Shown here: one piece after another, positions 10,935-23,536 of the stretch | How positions within the stretch are numbered: position 1 is the first letter of the stretch | How the letters are laid out: each line of letters begins with the position of its first letter | NCBI RefSeq assembly: GCF_010093815.1 | Contig: NW_022985558.1 | Span: forward strand, 130,640-194,639 | Length of the DNA stretch: 64,000 nucleotides | Direction of reading: 5' to 3' | DNA from: Pseudovirgaria hyperparasitica | Lineage: Eukaryota > Ascomycota > Dothideomycetes > Acrospermales > Acrospermaceae | Translations under genes and position numbers: made by a program | The notes under the pieces: model-generated | Told to the model about the DNA's origin: nothing | The model's database searches: none | What the model saw: the letters and a program-made list of their open reading frames with translations, nothing else

Positions 10935-11392
10935 TTTGAAGGGAGTAGTTTGTCCAGCTCTGAAACCGCGATAGCTATCGTGTTGCGCTCTCCCAGGTGT
11001 TATAGGGAGCTGGAAGAGAGTCTATCTATAGAAATGGAGACCTGGTCTCATGTTAGAAGATCCAGCTGAATCATAATTTCGAAGTCTGCGATGAAGGGAG
11101 CTGTACCGAGTTGGTAGTCTCAGGTGCAGTGGTCGCATGATGACGTCGGTCTTGGCAGGGAAAGTACTTTGCAAGTCGAGCAGGGGGATGCTTGCGGCCT
11201 TGCTCGTGCGAGATCGACCGCATATCTGTATAACATTGAATTGTTACATATACACATGTAGTAAGCATTGGGCCGTCTTCAGACTATGTTTCGACATCAC
11301 GAGTGCTTGAATAACGTTGTCGTGTGGAGTACCCATGTAATATCCTGAACGCCAGAGAACTCGGAACACTTCGTACTGTTACACTGGAAGTG
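10935..11392. other. intergenic region
   Basis: About 460 bases between the Sac gene start and the GT34 gene stop. It should contain the Sac promoter and the 3' end of the glycosyltransferase gene. No gene or repeat is seen. Confidence 0.5.
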
Positions 11393-12626
11393 TCATTGGC
11401 CTTTGGGAGGCTTTACCAGATTCATATGCCACTTCATCCTCTCGATAGCTTCGCGCATGGCCTCGTCACGATCAGGCTGAAAAGATATGGCATCCTTCAT
11501 TCCACCAACAGCCTTCTTGAGCTCTTCAGGAGCGTTATCCACACCCAGCCTTGCTATCATCGTCTCTGCCTCATGCAATCTGATTCTAGCATCCATAATC
11601 TGGCCCCAATAGTGATCCATCGCACCCATATATCCTGTGTGCGATAACGGCACCGGTAGCTTGTCTTTGTTCCACTCAATGATACCGAAAGAATCTGACA
11701 TAGCCTTCCATCGAGCACCCTCAAGCTCTGGCGGGAATACTATACACAGCGACCCGAGATCGCCGTGAAAGACAAGATCGTCGCCAATCTTGTTGTTGTA
11801 CCACTCGATATTCTGGTAAAAAACCGAGTCTCGAAAGCCAGTATCATTGAGCGCTGTTGCCATGGCTTGGGCGTCAATGTTCGCTAGTAGATCCATGTTC
11901 GTATCTGTGAATGGAGTTGCCATAGCCTTGACCAGGAATCTGATTGACCAAGGAGAGACCTTTATGAAGAATGAAGTGGTGTTCAGGGCGCCTTGTGTAT
12001 GTGTCGCGAGGAAAGATGTTTGCGCAAATTGCTCGTGGGGAGGAGGAAGAAATATATCCAAAGGAATTGCAGGATTAATTATAATTATGGCTGGGTCGAC
12101 CCACCTGTCCAAAGCACTATTAGCATGACAGCGCAGCTGAGGATCGTCACATACCAGATCCAGTCAAGTCGTCCCTCAAGGTCTTTTTGGAGCTCATTTG
12201 CTATAATTGTTTGCAGATGCAAGAGCTTATTCCAATACCCTTCGGTGATCTGATGGCGCAAAACGAACATGTCGTAGCCGTGTAACTCATTATGGGGCGT
12301 ATGGCTCTCGATAGCGCGTTCGTACATCTCGTTGTATGGCCCATAAAGCATCGAGGCCTTGCCAATCTTCAACTTTGCCCCAGGGCGATCTCTTGGGAAC
12401 AGCTCTGGCAGAGGCGCATGGTGGTGAAGACTTTTGCTCAGAATGAATATGAAGGATACGAGTATCGTTATGGAGAGAATAATGCGCGTCTTAAGAGGAG
12501 TTAGCAGTGCGCTAGATCTGATTCTTGCATCTATCGCGTACAGGCTTGATGCGTACTACTATAATATCAGCACTGTCAAACCCCGGACCTGTGGTAGAAC
12601 GTACTCCTGTTGTTCGACACTAACAT
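11393..12626 (-). CDS. GT34 family glycosyltransferase (GMA12/MNN10 type)
   Basis: Proposed exons 12626-12605, 12530-12155 and 12104-11393, giving 369 residues in frame. The second intron is clear and restores DWIWWVDPAIIIINP; the tiny first exon is my best guess for supplying an ATG and is less certain. Layout is a type II Golgi protein: short basic tail, one membrane anchor at about residues 23-40 (IILSITILVSFIFILS), a stem, then the transferase domain starting KIGKASMLYG and containing HNELHGYDMF and GYWNKLL. The family makes alpha-1,6-mannose or alpha-galactose linkages on glycoprotein N-glycans. The usual DXD-like metal site here reads D-P-A, so the second acidic residue is missing. Donor and acceptor cannot be told from sequence. 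Confidence 0.85.
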
Positions 12627-13311
12627 CTTCACTTAGGTAGTTCGGCCCGATTCTTCAAGAACTTGACTTGCCAAATGCATAGCTACCACCAGGTGAAATC
12701 CAAGGATTGAACGCGGAGGTGTTCAGCGAGCGAGGCTGATAGCTTCTCGCATTGCGCAGGTCGGAGGACGTCTGAATAGATGCGATTCTATGCTGCGCTG
12801 GCCAGAGGAGGTAATTAGCCCGCGTATGGAGGCGTCTAAGGACTCCCGTCTAAACTCTGTTGAGCCCGGTGTGCAAGATGCCGACATAAGGAAGCTTGCC
12901 GAGTCTCCGGTCCCAGCCCAGCTACGAGTAATTACGGGCAGCAGAAGTCCGAGTCCGAGTCTGAGTCCCTCACATGAATGGGCTGTCAACAACCATAACC
13001 CGATCAATGGACACGAATATTAGACCTGGTTGTCATAGATGTTGGCCACCGTGACCCGCTGAACGATCAACATAACGATCGCGTCTTCCTTCTTTGTCTT
13101 GCGGTAATTTCGTCTTCGCAAGTATCCACGCCGGCGATCATCCATGATCCATTGTCGCCATTCAACACGGGGCCCTGCTGGACTTTCTGCTTGATTTACT
13201 GCACCGCGTTACTATTCTGGAAGACTTGGTCGTTCTCAACTTGTTGTTGGAAGACAATATTTTTACATCAACATTGTCCTTACTAGTAGTCTTGTTCTTG
13301 TTTTGGCCTTG

Positions 13312-13377
13312 GCGCCGAATGTCTTTCCGCCAGAGACGACAGGGCCTCGATGGCGGAAAGACATCCGGATTCGGCGC
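13312..13377. repeat. inverted repeat with 21-bp arms
   Basis: Left arm 13312-13332 (starts GCGCCGAATGTC, ends CCGCCA) is matched on the opposite strand by 13351-13377 over all 21 bases, except for a six-base insertion (13363-13368) in the right arm. The loop is 18 nt. It would form a strong GC-rich hairpin. It lies far from either neighbouring gene's stop, so it is not a simple gene-end signal; origin unknown. Confidence 0.75.
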
Positions 13378-13619
13378 TGAAAGTGCCAGCACAGCTACCG
13401 ACTAGCAGTTGACTGTAATCGGTAGGATACACTTATATCATACTGCATGATATACATTTTGTACAATCTCATACAGATACACTGAGGCTCGTTAACACGG
13501 CTTAGGAAAGTCTTGAGAGTAGCATATTTGCGGAAGAGGTGGGATTGCGTTATGTACCGTAAATCGTACTAATCCATGGATCAATGCTCAAGGGGGTACC
13601 GAGTCACACACGCGAGATA

Positions 13620-13671
13620 GAACGAACACGACTGTGAGAGCAACAGAACGAACAAGACTGTGAAAGCAACA
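13620..13671. repeat. imperfect tandem repeat, 2 x 26 bp
   Basis: Two adjacent 26-base units, 13620-13645 and 13646-13671, both of the form GAACGAACA-GACTGTGA-AGCAACA and differing at two positions. Non-coding, in an A-rich stretch upstream of the HET gene. Confidence 0.75.
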
Positions 13672-14767
13672 AGATTAAGAAAGACGAACAACGTAATACA
13701 ACGTACGTAAAATTCGAGCTACAAGAGAAAGACAGAGAAAGTTTGCATTACTAGGATACTCGTGCCATTTCCAGTCGGTACCTTCTCTACTATCATGTCA
13801 ACACTAAGAGCACCATCTCGGCCCGCGCACCAAGTCGTGCATCATCATGCCATTCTACCAGCTCATTTTGCCTCTACACGTCAAGCAATCTCGAAGACAG
13901 TTTTGGCTAAAAAACTCGGAAGCTCTCGAGGTCATGTATCGCATTTTCGCTCTCCTGAGTTGTCATCGCATCAATACGAACCTGGACACCAACCCTACGA
14001 GCACCTACACGTGCACCTACCTTGAGCAATGAAATAGTCACGATGTTGCTTGGTCTCGCTGCGTATTACAATCTGTTCTCTGAAGTGCTGCAATGTTGGA
14101 CATTGTTGGTTGATGAGTTTCACTGTTTCACAGGTCCCGGTGCAGGGGTTAACAGCTTTTAAGATAGCCACTGATAAGGGTACTGGACGTGGAAACGATG
14201 TTAGGTATGACGATATGTATTCCGTGGGTTTGTGTCAAAGCTTGTGCGGTGTCGTCGTTCTAATACATTGGAGCTGTGTAAGACTGACCCCGGCAAAACT
14301 TATGTTAGATTCGAACGTCCAGCACATGTAGATCTAGTTGCAAGTAACTACAGCATCACGACTCCCCAGTAATCTTAATAGAACATTCTCGATTTGTTGA
14401 CCCATGCCTGTAGAAAGCAGCGCCTGTTACGCGCCTGGAGCCGCCATTGGAATGGAAGACTCATCTTGAAAACATTGATAGTTGTCGCGGACTTGTTGTA
14501 CGGAATACAAACAAATATAGACATCTTGAGACAGACTTCCGAAGGTCTTGGCAGAGAGTTGAACATCCACCTGTGGAATCCAATACACAGTCGCCATACT
14601 TGGCGGTGGCTTGACAGCATAGGTAGGCGCCAGCTGAAGCTCAACCTCTTTTCCTTCCACAACGAACCACGCAACGCAGAAGCCGCCAATTTCTATGTTA
14701 TCATGAGCAACGCTAGGGAAGATTCCCATCAATACAGGACATAAGCTGCACCCCTTCTTGCACCATC

Positions 14768-16771
14768 ATGGCCAGCCAAGACTCGGTCTATCGTCCACTA
14801 CCAAAAGGTGTAGATGCAATTCGCATTCTCACTGTCAAACCAGAACAATTCCCGGCTCCATTGAACTGTGAACTGAGAGTCGCAGCCTTCAGCGAGCGCC
14901 CGAAATATGCTGCTCTTTCCTATACTTGGGGTGATTCTCACAGTGAGAGCTTCAGTGCGTTTAGAAAACTTAAAGTCTCAATACAAGGACGCCATTGGAA
15001 CTTGGCTCATAGAGTCGAATATGTGGAACTGGGTACGATAACTATCAATGGAATGGATGTTCCCGTTCAAAATAACGTGAATATTGCGTTGCGCCATCTT
15101 CGGTCTGCGACCCAGCCTTTATCGCTCTGGGTCGATGCAGTTTGTATCAATCAGGGCGATGTTGCGGAGGTAAACGCGCAGGTTGCTATGATGTCTTTCA
15201 TATACACGCGAGCCGTGAAAGTAGCTGCTTGGATAGGGTTTCCAACGTCGGACTGGCAAATCTCAGCCAGAGAATGGTCCAGCGGACAGACACGTGCGTT
15301 CTCGGACGTAATTGCTGGAAATGCGAAACGATTTATGTGGTCTGCGGAACCGGATCATAATGAGCTCACACGCATCGCCGAAAGTGCATACTGGACCAGG
15401 CTATGGATCGTACAGGAGATGTGTCTGGCTGCGGACGTGGTATTCGTGTACGGAGCAAAGATTTGGAGCTTTGAACATATCAAAGCTTGGGCATCGATGA
15501 GATCAGCACAGGTGCTGAAAGAGCATTCCAAGTCGATCATAAAGGTTGATCAAGTAAATGTCTTTGCAACGATGCTAGATTGTATCACAGCTCGAAATCA
15601 ACGTTTCAGTGAAGACATGCAATTGGAGCAACTGGTAGAGCGATTCTCTAAATGTTCATGCTCGGAACCACGGGATAGAGTATATGGCCTCATGGGCCTT
15701 GCCAATGATACAAAGTCGTCTGCACAGCCCCATACTACGCGCAAGACACCAAGCGAAAGCACCCCCGATCCGGATGGGTGGGATGATCCTGGCGATATGA
15801 CAATTCAGATCGACTATACGCGATCTTTCTTCGATATCTGGAAAGATGTTATACATCACAGATTGGCACAAGGCCCCGGGGGAAGTCGTTATTACTCGAA
15901 CCCAAAGGCAGAACGTCATATGAGTCTTGTCAGATTCGCTGGTGTGGTGCAAGCAGCTCTGAATGGAAAAGTTGAAGAGGAACTCAGAACAGGGGGTACT
16001 TCAATATCCCAAGACCTTGTAAGTAATCTTCATGCTGGAGACTGGTCCTATAGCTCATGATTCTGAAAGATTCATGCCCCATTAAATATCCGAGTCCTTG
16101 GATTTGTATGCAGCACAATTGCTCATATAGACACTTCGCATTCCTCTCTTTTTGGCTCTTTTAGTGCGCAACAGGCCTGGCATGGAAGCTGGACACGACT
16201 TCAGCGTGAGATGCACAGATGGGATCTCGTCACTCTCCGAGAGAAGGATCGAGGATATATGTCGAAGATATGTGAATACACTGACGACGATCTTGGAAGA
16301 ATAAGGGATATTTCCAGTCCTCGAGTACTAGCTTGGCCATGGAAAGAGGAAAATCCAATCGATTGTGGGAATGACACGAGAAGTAGTCCCGCACAAGGAC
16401 TCGATGAGGAGCCGAGAATCTGTTTGGGCACCAATAATTTCATCGGTCTAGCACCCCGATCAGCGAAAGTTGGCGATGTCATTGTCCGGTTCATCAATTG
16501 TAATGCGGCACTCGTGATGAGGCGTCTTTCAGCTAGAAAAAGGAAAAAGTCAGAGAGCTTACCATCAACCATTGGCAAGTCGTATACTCTGATCGGACGA
16601 GCAGATGTAGCAAGTAAGGTCAATGCAGAATTGTCTGCTGCCCCTGAAAGTCCTGCTCAGATGATGGGTAAGAGCACTGATCTACTGTACGTAGACCTCA
16701 ACTTCCACTTACTGCAACTTATAACGGCCGGTATTTCGACCAAAGCCGAATTCAAGCCTCGAGAAGCTTGA
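14768..16771 (+). CDS. HET-domain protein (heterokaryon incompatibility type)
   Basis: Two exons, 14768-16018 and 16175-16771, joined by a 156-nt intron with donor GTAAGT; 615 residues. The acceptor at GCGCAACAG is chosen because it alone keeps the frame, joining SQDL to AWHGSWTRLQ. The HET domain spans about residues 45-210 with its family signatures: YAALSYTWGD, ALRHLR, LWVDAVCINQGD, then RLWIVQEMCLA and an arginine-rich CSEPRDRVYGLMGLA. HET proteins act in non-self recognition and can trigger cell death after fusion of incompatible hyphae, but most genomic copies are uncharacterised. The C-terminal 200 residues include VGDVIVRF and end with YTLIGRADV, usual for the family. No NACHT or WD repeats follow. 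Genes of this kind are often species-variable. Confidence 0.9.
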
Positions 16772-17148
16772 AGATTGGTTCTCTGGTGTTTGATAACATG
16801 ACCAAGAATGAGGAAAAGTTGGAAGATAGATGCAAAGTTACAATTCGCTCTTCGGAAGTTTCCAACACATAGTTCACTGATCGATTTCGAAACCAGTCCA
16901 TTAGACTCGTTCATCTCAAGCGTCACTGCTAGGCTTATTACGGGCGTAACGTATTCCATAATGGCTGGTACGTGCCGTAGCCTTGCACATAATACGAGCT
17001 CAAAGAGCATGTCAAGACTAGGGTCATGATGGCAGCCCAGAAGTTCCATCACTGCACAAAGACTTTGCCCCTTGAATGAGCTTTGCTGTATTCTCGGCTC
17101 CTACGAAAAGCCTTCAGAAGTCTTCATTTCCTTTCTCTCTGCCTAAAC
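16772..17148. other. intergenic region between convergent genes
   Basis: About 380 bases between the HET stop and the permease stop. It should hold the two 3' ends. Nothing else is seen. Confidence 0.5.
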
Positions 17149-18971
17149 CTATTCTTTTGCGTCTGTCTCTCGTGTTTCATCGCTATCCGACGCAACTGCC
17201 ACATCCAACGTAGTCTTTGGTCCTGTGAACCATTTCCTTGCGCTCAAAAAATAGTATGCAAGGCTTCCACCCCATACCGCCGAATTCACCACCACTGCAT
17301 AATTCATGCTCGCTGGTTCCGGATTTGGGCTTCCCACCGGGAACATGCTCAGACAAATTCCAAAAATCAGAAACACGATCGCAGTCCATCCAATCGCGTT
17401 ACTGAACCTACCAGTATGGAAAAAGCCTGGCCTAAACTTCTGCTGTCCCCAAACAAGCCTGCAGAATATCGGCAGGCCCCAGGCAAGATTATTCCCGGAG
17501 ACGCAAAGACTGAATAGCGCCGACGCAGCAACTGGTGCAATCAAGCAGATCAGGCCAAGAACCAGCCCTGCAATCGCACATCCCCAGACCGTCCTTAGTG
17601 GAATGTATCCCAATCGCGTCGAGATCGGCCTGAAGAACGAACTGAATGGTAATGCACCATCTCTCGAAAATGCCCAACTCTGTCTTGATGCAGCGACGAG
17701 AATACTCAACCCCATTAGAAACTGCACAATCATTAGGAAGCTCATCATTCCCATTGCCCCCCTCTTCCCAAGCGCATCGTAGTAGATCTGCGCCATTGGC
17801 TGCCCATAGCTCGTTCCAACAACCGAGACAAGGTCCTGGCTCATGCATGTCGCAATCACAATGCACAAGATCCAACCAAACAGCCAACAGCATCCAATTG
17901 ACATGAGAATCCCGTATGGCACGGCTTTGGGTGCATTTGATGCTTCCTCACTGATATGCACACAGCTGTCAAACGCGCCAATCGTCCAAATCGGACTCAT
18001 CCAACTCAACATAAATGCCCATCCACTTGGCCAACTTGTCAGATTATCAGTATGCGTGAAAACCCACTTTGCGGCATTCCTCTCACTCCATCTCCCGACC
18101 GGCAGCACAACAATTGTGGCCAATATCAAGGCGAAGTTTACAACCACAAATACGGTCTGCAGTTTACCCATGACTTTGGAAAGCGTGGACGCAAGGATAG
18201 CGTGACAGAGTATGCAGACCGTAAAAACCGCATAAACAGTGGAGTTAGACGGCACCCACTCACCGTCGCGCGCAATGACGATGACGGACAGGAACATGAG
18301 AGCAAAGCCGTACTCAACGGAACATAGGCCGCCAATCAGACCAAGAGTATTGCTGTAGCCGACGAGAAAGGAAAGGGGGTTGCGGGTCTTGGGGGATGCG
18401 AAGTAGTGAGTCCACCTGATGTACGATTAGATGTGTATCTTGAAGAAGGGTTTCAGGAGAAAATAGAAGGAGCGCACCAGTAAAGACCACCTGCGGTTGG
18501 CATAGCAGAGCCGAGATCTGCCATTGCGAGGCCGACAACGAAGATGAACATACTTGAGAGAAACCAGCCCTGGGAGGATGTAAGCAGTCGAAATATCTGG
18601 CGTCTGGATCGTGAACGACACACCCAGACGAGTCCTACAGGCCCGGCTGAAATTGAGTAGGACAAGGTGCTTGCGATGGACGGCACAAGACCCATAATGG
18701 AGAACGCAATACCTATGGATTCTTCAGCGGATCTGACAAGAAGTGTCGGACTCTTCAATCACATACCGAAGACCTCTATCATTTTGAAGTTGCGTCGAAG
18801 CTCTTGCTTGTACCCCATACCAGCTTTTCAGCGTCAGAAGTGTCCATTACTACTAGTCGTAATCTTACCAAGCACAACAGTATCGCCGTCACTGATCAGA
18901 CCTTTGTTCACAGGCATTGAGACCACGGAGGCTTTCTGGCCCTCGATATCTCGATACACCTTCTCAGTCAT
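17149..18971 (-). CDS. amino acid/GABA/choline-type permease (APC family)
   Basis: Five exons on the minus strand: 18971-18869, 18823-18767, 18712-18624, 18569-18478 and 18415-17149; total 535 residues in frame. Every join restores a motif conserved among fungal GABA/choline permeases: GYKQELRRNF, MIEVFGIAFSIMGL, GPVGLVWGWFLSS, then GGLYWWTHYFASPKTRN. About twelve hydrophobic segments follow the cytoplasmic N-terminus, and SEEASNAPKAVP in the middle matches the family's cytosolic loop. Proteins like this (UGA4, HNM1) import GABA, polyamines or choline across the plasma membrane; the exact substrate cannot be read from the sequence. The short C-terminal tail is acidic. The HET gene converges on it from the left. 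Confidence 0.93.
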
Positions 18972-19617
18972 GACTCAAAGTACAACAGACTAATGGAGAG
19001 ATTGCGTCACTTGGATGGAGTAAGGCTCGGCGATGAGATGCGGAAGCTAATTAGTAGAGCAAGCTAAGTAGTACATATCTAGTCGTGAGGTTTCAAAGCA
19101 TGTCACGGACGAGTGAAAAAAGACGCAATGCTCAGACCGCATCTTGTCTTCCCGTAATGGCGGGAAAGAATTCACTCAACCTCGATGAGTATTGGATTAC
19201 CGACTAATTGATAAACATTCGCGTCTTCACGCTTGTCAGATGGGAGAAAGCCATGGTCTACTTGGATGCTGTGAAAAGGGTATACATCAAACGAGCTGGG
19301 CTTCGTGTACTAGCTTAACAGCAACAGCGAAAACGTCAACTGTGTTGGCTTCGGCGGCGGGTCGACGAGGAATGAAAGTCCACATGCTAGCTACCCGAGT
19401 CACCTGCAAATCGTAGTCGTCATCGTGGAGCTTTCATCTGTTGATTGCCCGCTTCTCCATAAGGCTAAGACCCGACCCACCTTTCACCCAGTTCTGGTAG
19501 TCCTGACCAGGGCTTCACGTTGCACCTCAAAGACATCAGATCAATTCCAGAACTGGTGATCATATGTTCCAGAACTGGTGATCATATGATACTGTCTCAA
19601 GCCAGAGTATCATCTAA
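18972..19617. other. intergenic region
   Basis: About 650 bases holding the permease promoter and the VPS3 3' end. A perfect 22-bp tandem duplication sits just beyond the VPS3 stop (listed separately). No gene is seen. Confidence 0.5.
19545..19588. repeat. perfect tandem duplication, 2 x 22 bp
   Basis: The unit TTCCAGAACTGGTGATCATATG occurs twice back to back (19545-19566 and 19567-19588) without a mismatch. It contains short palindromes (CCAGAACTGG, TGATCA). It lies 30 bp past the VPS3 stop codon, so it is probably within that gene's 3' UTR. Confidence 0.9.
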
Positions 19618-22600
19618 TCACTTCACCGTTTCCAGAGTAGGTTTCTCCGCTTCGGTCTTTTCTATCAGATCAGCACTTGACCTTAGATTGACCGCCCCGT
19701 TGAGTGCCTTAACAACTTCGCTCTCGTGTCTATCTCGCACTAATTCTCGTAGTGCACTGACAAGGAAGCCCCCAAATATTTCCACGGACCATTCGTCCGG
19801 CACCTGGCTCAGGACATCCATGACATCGAACCAGCCACCAAATCTTTCGAGCAGTTCGCCTGTGCGTTCAATACGTTCCCCAAGATCCTCGATTTTTAGG
19901 AACTCTGCGAGTAGGACCTTAAACAATCGGCCCTGCTCCTCCCGAGATGGCATGGCATTGTCAGGTACATATCCTAGTGAGGGTCGGAAGATGGATGACC
20001 CTCCGAGAAGACAATAGTTCACTGCGGTATCGAAGTCGCCAAGGCCGTGGGTAAGCAGGCGGATGGCCGAGTCGTGCTCTCCTTGTCGACCCGAGAGAAC
20101 AATCATCTCCGGTACTAGCTCGTTCTCGTAGGCTTTCAGTCGAGACATAACATTTACAACATCGTAGTCTGCAACAGCAGAGCCTGTGGCGCTGCCGAGT
20201 AGTTGTAGAAGGCGCAATCGATTGTCCCACCACTCCACACCCAGCGAGTTTTCTGTAATAAATTGTCGATATGTGGGTTTGTGGGGACGAAGGGCTCTAT
20301 ATGTCTCATAGGTCTGGAGGAGAATGGTCCGTGTTTCGGGTGAGGATGAGAGCTGCTCAATCACCGAGTCCAAGTAGAAGCCGATAAGGTCATTGGCGTA
20401 CTTCGAGAGTTTTTTCCCGAACACGAGGTACTCAAGGTACTCTTTCACTGCACCCGGAGCCCTGGCTTTGAGTATCTCAACCGCACGCGCAGGCTCGAAC
20501 TTTACTCTCGCATTGTCATCGGCGAATAGCTCCACCCCGAGCTTCGGGTTTCGGTTCGCTAGCCACGTTCCGTATTCTTCCATAAGTGCCGGATCGCGGA
20601 CTTCAGCTAGATGCTTCCGCATTCGAATTTCTCCATCAGCAAACTCTCCACCTTCATCGTTCTCGCCTTCGAGAATACGTCTCCATGTCTCGAGTACTTT
20701 GCCTACCAATCTCTTACTCATGTAAAGCCGACTGAGCAGGAAAAGGCGCTGATATTGTTCAAGTAGCTCCACAGCCCGTTCGAAACAATCTACACCACCG
20801 TCGAGTAAGCTATTAAGCTCTTTCCGCAAATTTGCATTGGTGGATGGACCATGTGTGCTGTGTCTATCCAAGAGAAGCAAAATGTGCAGGAGAGCAGCGT
20901 CCACGGTCTGGAAAACTTCCTTATCGTCTGCAATACTGGCCATGCCTTTCTTCTGCCTCCATAGACCCAGATAGCGTCTTATGAGCTGAAGTAAATTGTC
21001 ACCAAAAGGGCTTTTGGGGTCTCGGGAGATCTTCGTGACATCATACTGCCCTAGAAAGGCTTCAATGGTACTCTTGAGACCTCCTAGTATCGAGATTCCG
21101 CTTGGCCCTTGCACTACCTCGTCTTTAAATTGTGGCAACAGAGCGAGAATGATACGGGGGTCAACCTCGCCTTGAATCAAGGCTTCTTCGGTCGATCTTT
21201 TGTCCTTTTCAAAGACTAGGACGTCTGAGATTGTGCGAATTATGAGGTCCATGAACAATAACAAAGATGCTTTCTGTCGAATATATCCAAGACCCAGATA
21301 GTCGACTTCAGTCCAGCCCTGAAGCCCGTGCAGATCGTTTAGTAAAAGTTCGATCTGCTCTCGGTTGGGCACCATCTTTGAGTCAGCAGTTTCTGAGTGT
21401 TGCGCGTTGTAGAGCCTAGCATCGAGTTTCAGGATCATTGGGTTTCTGACGATCCACCATACATTATTACTAGACCAGAGCACACTCCGAGCCTGCCATT
21501 GAGATAATCGCTCAGCATACTGCTTTGCACCCTGGTCATCTGACTTGAGCGATGACGACCGCACCGGTACCAGCTTTTCACTGGTCAATCCACGCAGATC
21601 CATTTGCCTAGGTGTCAGTTTCTGTCCCAGCTCTGGTAAAATCAGGCCCGTCTTGACAACCATACTTGACATGCCTGCTGATATATTTGGATGTGAGGTG
21701 TCATTGACCGTTGAAATGTCGATCCATTCTTTCAGGGATGCGCTTTCTCCTGGTTCCGTGTCCCAGCGTTGTACTTCAACACAGACTTTGTGCTGTTCAT
21801 CTTTGAACAAGTACACCATGGCCAGGACATAACCTTCTTCAGGTGTCTCGCCTGGGCCCATAGAACTACTAGGATCAATGCCTCTGCCATCCGAAATAAT
21901 ACTAATTGGGTAAGAGCTGAATTCCATTGTACCACGTGAGGGATCACCATCAAGATTGACGAACGACCCTACGCCTCTATCCTCAGGAGTTGTTCCAGTA
22001 GTGAGGAGAAACTCATTTGGTGTCGGTGAGATGATGTGAGGCATCAATGGGACGAACTTCTTCAACGGCTCGGGGGGTGTGACTGATATAGGCTCTGACT
22101 CTGGATGATGTTCTACCGGGCGTGCTGGAAGAGGCTTATCTGATCCCTCTGGACCGGGGGCCGGAGTCGCACCTCTTTCTGGTGATCTATCGTCTGGGGT
22201 TGGTACTGGAAATGGCGAGCGGGATCTTGAAAAAAAGTCGGGCGCATCGAAAGCATATCTCGACTGACTCCCTGGCCGCGGGCTTTCTAATTTCCGTTGG
22301 TCTCCAAAAATGCCCAGACTTGTGCTTCGGCCATGAGTTCGACCTTCAGGCTGTCCCCGGGCTGGTAACCCTTGGGTAGATGCCATGCTCTTCGATGGCG
22401 TATGGTGCCCTGAGCTTGTCGAAATATCCTGAGTTGGGCCGGCGACAATTCCACTAGCTTCCTCGTCCAGTGTCGATATAGGAAATAGTGGAACCTTCTG
22501 TTGCTGATCAACATCTAGCAAGGCATAGGAGTGTTGATCTGCTGCGCAGGCGATGTCACCACGCCTTCTTGTTACCAAGCAACCGCCGTACTGGACGCTT

Positions 22601-23227
22601 TTCTTACTCCTCGGGCCTTCTTCAGTCACTCTGACCATGCGCAGGTTGTTTTTCTGGGCCATAAGAATGGCCATACTATCTTCGTTATCCTCATCATCTT
22701 CTTCGAGATTTTGATCTACGCCTCCGACATGTGTACAGGCGATGGGTTTGGTGCTTGGGAATGCGGGACTCAGTTCGGGAAGTGAGTAGAATGTCAATGT
22801 GTTGTTACAGATTATGCAGGCTTTATTGACCTTCGGAAGAAGAAGAATCTGTTGTATACCGGCTTTCAGGTCTTGTGCATAGGCTGGCTGTTGCCTTGAA
22901 GCCAGCATCGGCGTGGGTTCATCTGAGGCATCATCGGGTTCGGCCGGGATAAGGACGAAATGAAGGATTTCTGCAGCGGATGTGCCAATATACAGATTCT
23001 CGTCTGCAAGAAGGATCAGTTTTGATACTTGACTGATATCTCTTATGACTGCAGTTCCATGGTTGCGACTCACTGTAAACTTCTACGCAGGTGATTCTGA
23101 TGTCTGACGTCTGCCCATCTGCGGAGAGCGGGACGTCAGATATGAGCTTGCGCAAGACGAAGGTGCCGTCTTCATGCCTATGTATAACATCATGAACTAA
23201 GCTCTGTCGCGCCGGTGAACTTGCCAT
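19618..23227 (-). CDS. VPS3: VPS3-like CORVET subunit
   Basis: Two exons, 23227-23074 and 23003-19618, giving 1179 residues; the join yields CVEVYNENLYIGTSAAEILHFV-type sequence, as expected for the start of the CNH domain. Layout: CNH/beta-propeller-like region up to about residue 480, interrupted by long Pro/Ser-rich insertions at about 240-370; then a helical repeat region with Vps39/TGFBRAP1-like blocks (LARLYMSKRLV-like LLSRLYMSKRLVGKVLETW; the EYL-rich helix EYLEYLVFGKK). VPS3 is the Rab5-effector subunit of the CORVET tethering complex on early endosomes. The related HOPS subunit VPS39/Vam6 is the main alternative; the N-terminal half resembles fungal VPS3 more. Its promoter faces the CASP gene, another traffic protein. 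Confidence 0.87.
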
Positions 23228-23536
23228 AGCTCACCAGGCATAGCATGGTCGTGGCTGGTCGTAAAAGTTAGGAGATGTACGAGGTGCCCAACACACTTTG
23301 AGGCTTGAGGAGCGGGTGGTCCGAGCACTTCCGCCCCGTCTAAGCCACCCATCCATAGCGAGGAGTGTCCTCTTCGATGGATTCATAGCTGCGCAAGCAG
23401 AACTTGAAGCGCAAAGCATTGAGCAGGCCATTGCAACCCGCTGAAACTGTAGGTCAATGATGTTGCAATCTGTGTACTTTACGCCATAGACCAGGGTTTC
23501 ATGCCAACGCGCCATCCAAATACCAAGGGCACCAAC
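23228..23536. promoter_or_regulatory. shared divergent promoter region of VPS3 and CASP
   Basis: Only 309 bases separate the two start codons, which point away from each other. Both promoters and both 5' leaders must fit here. I could not identify a TATA box or another specific site with confidence. Confidence 0.5.

Larger units (their letters stand above)
12627..14767. other. intergenic region with repeats, no gene recognised
   Basis: About 2.1 kb between divergent genes (GT34 minus, HET plus). Frames of up to 116 codons occur on both strands but none has a recognisable motif. It carries an inverted repeat and an imperfect tandem repeat, listed separately. Confidence 0.45.
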
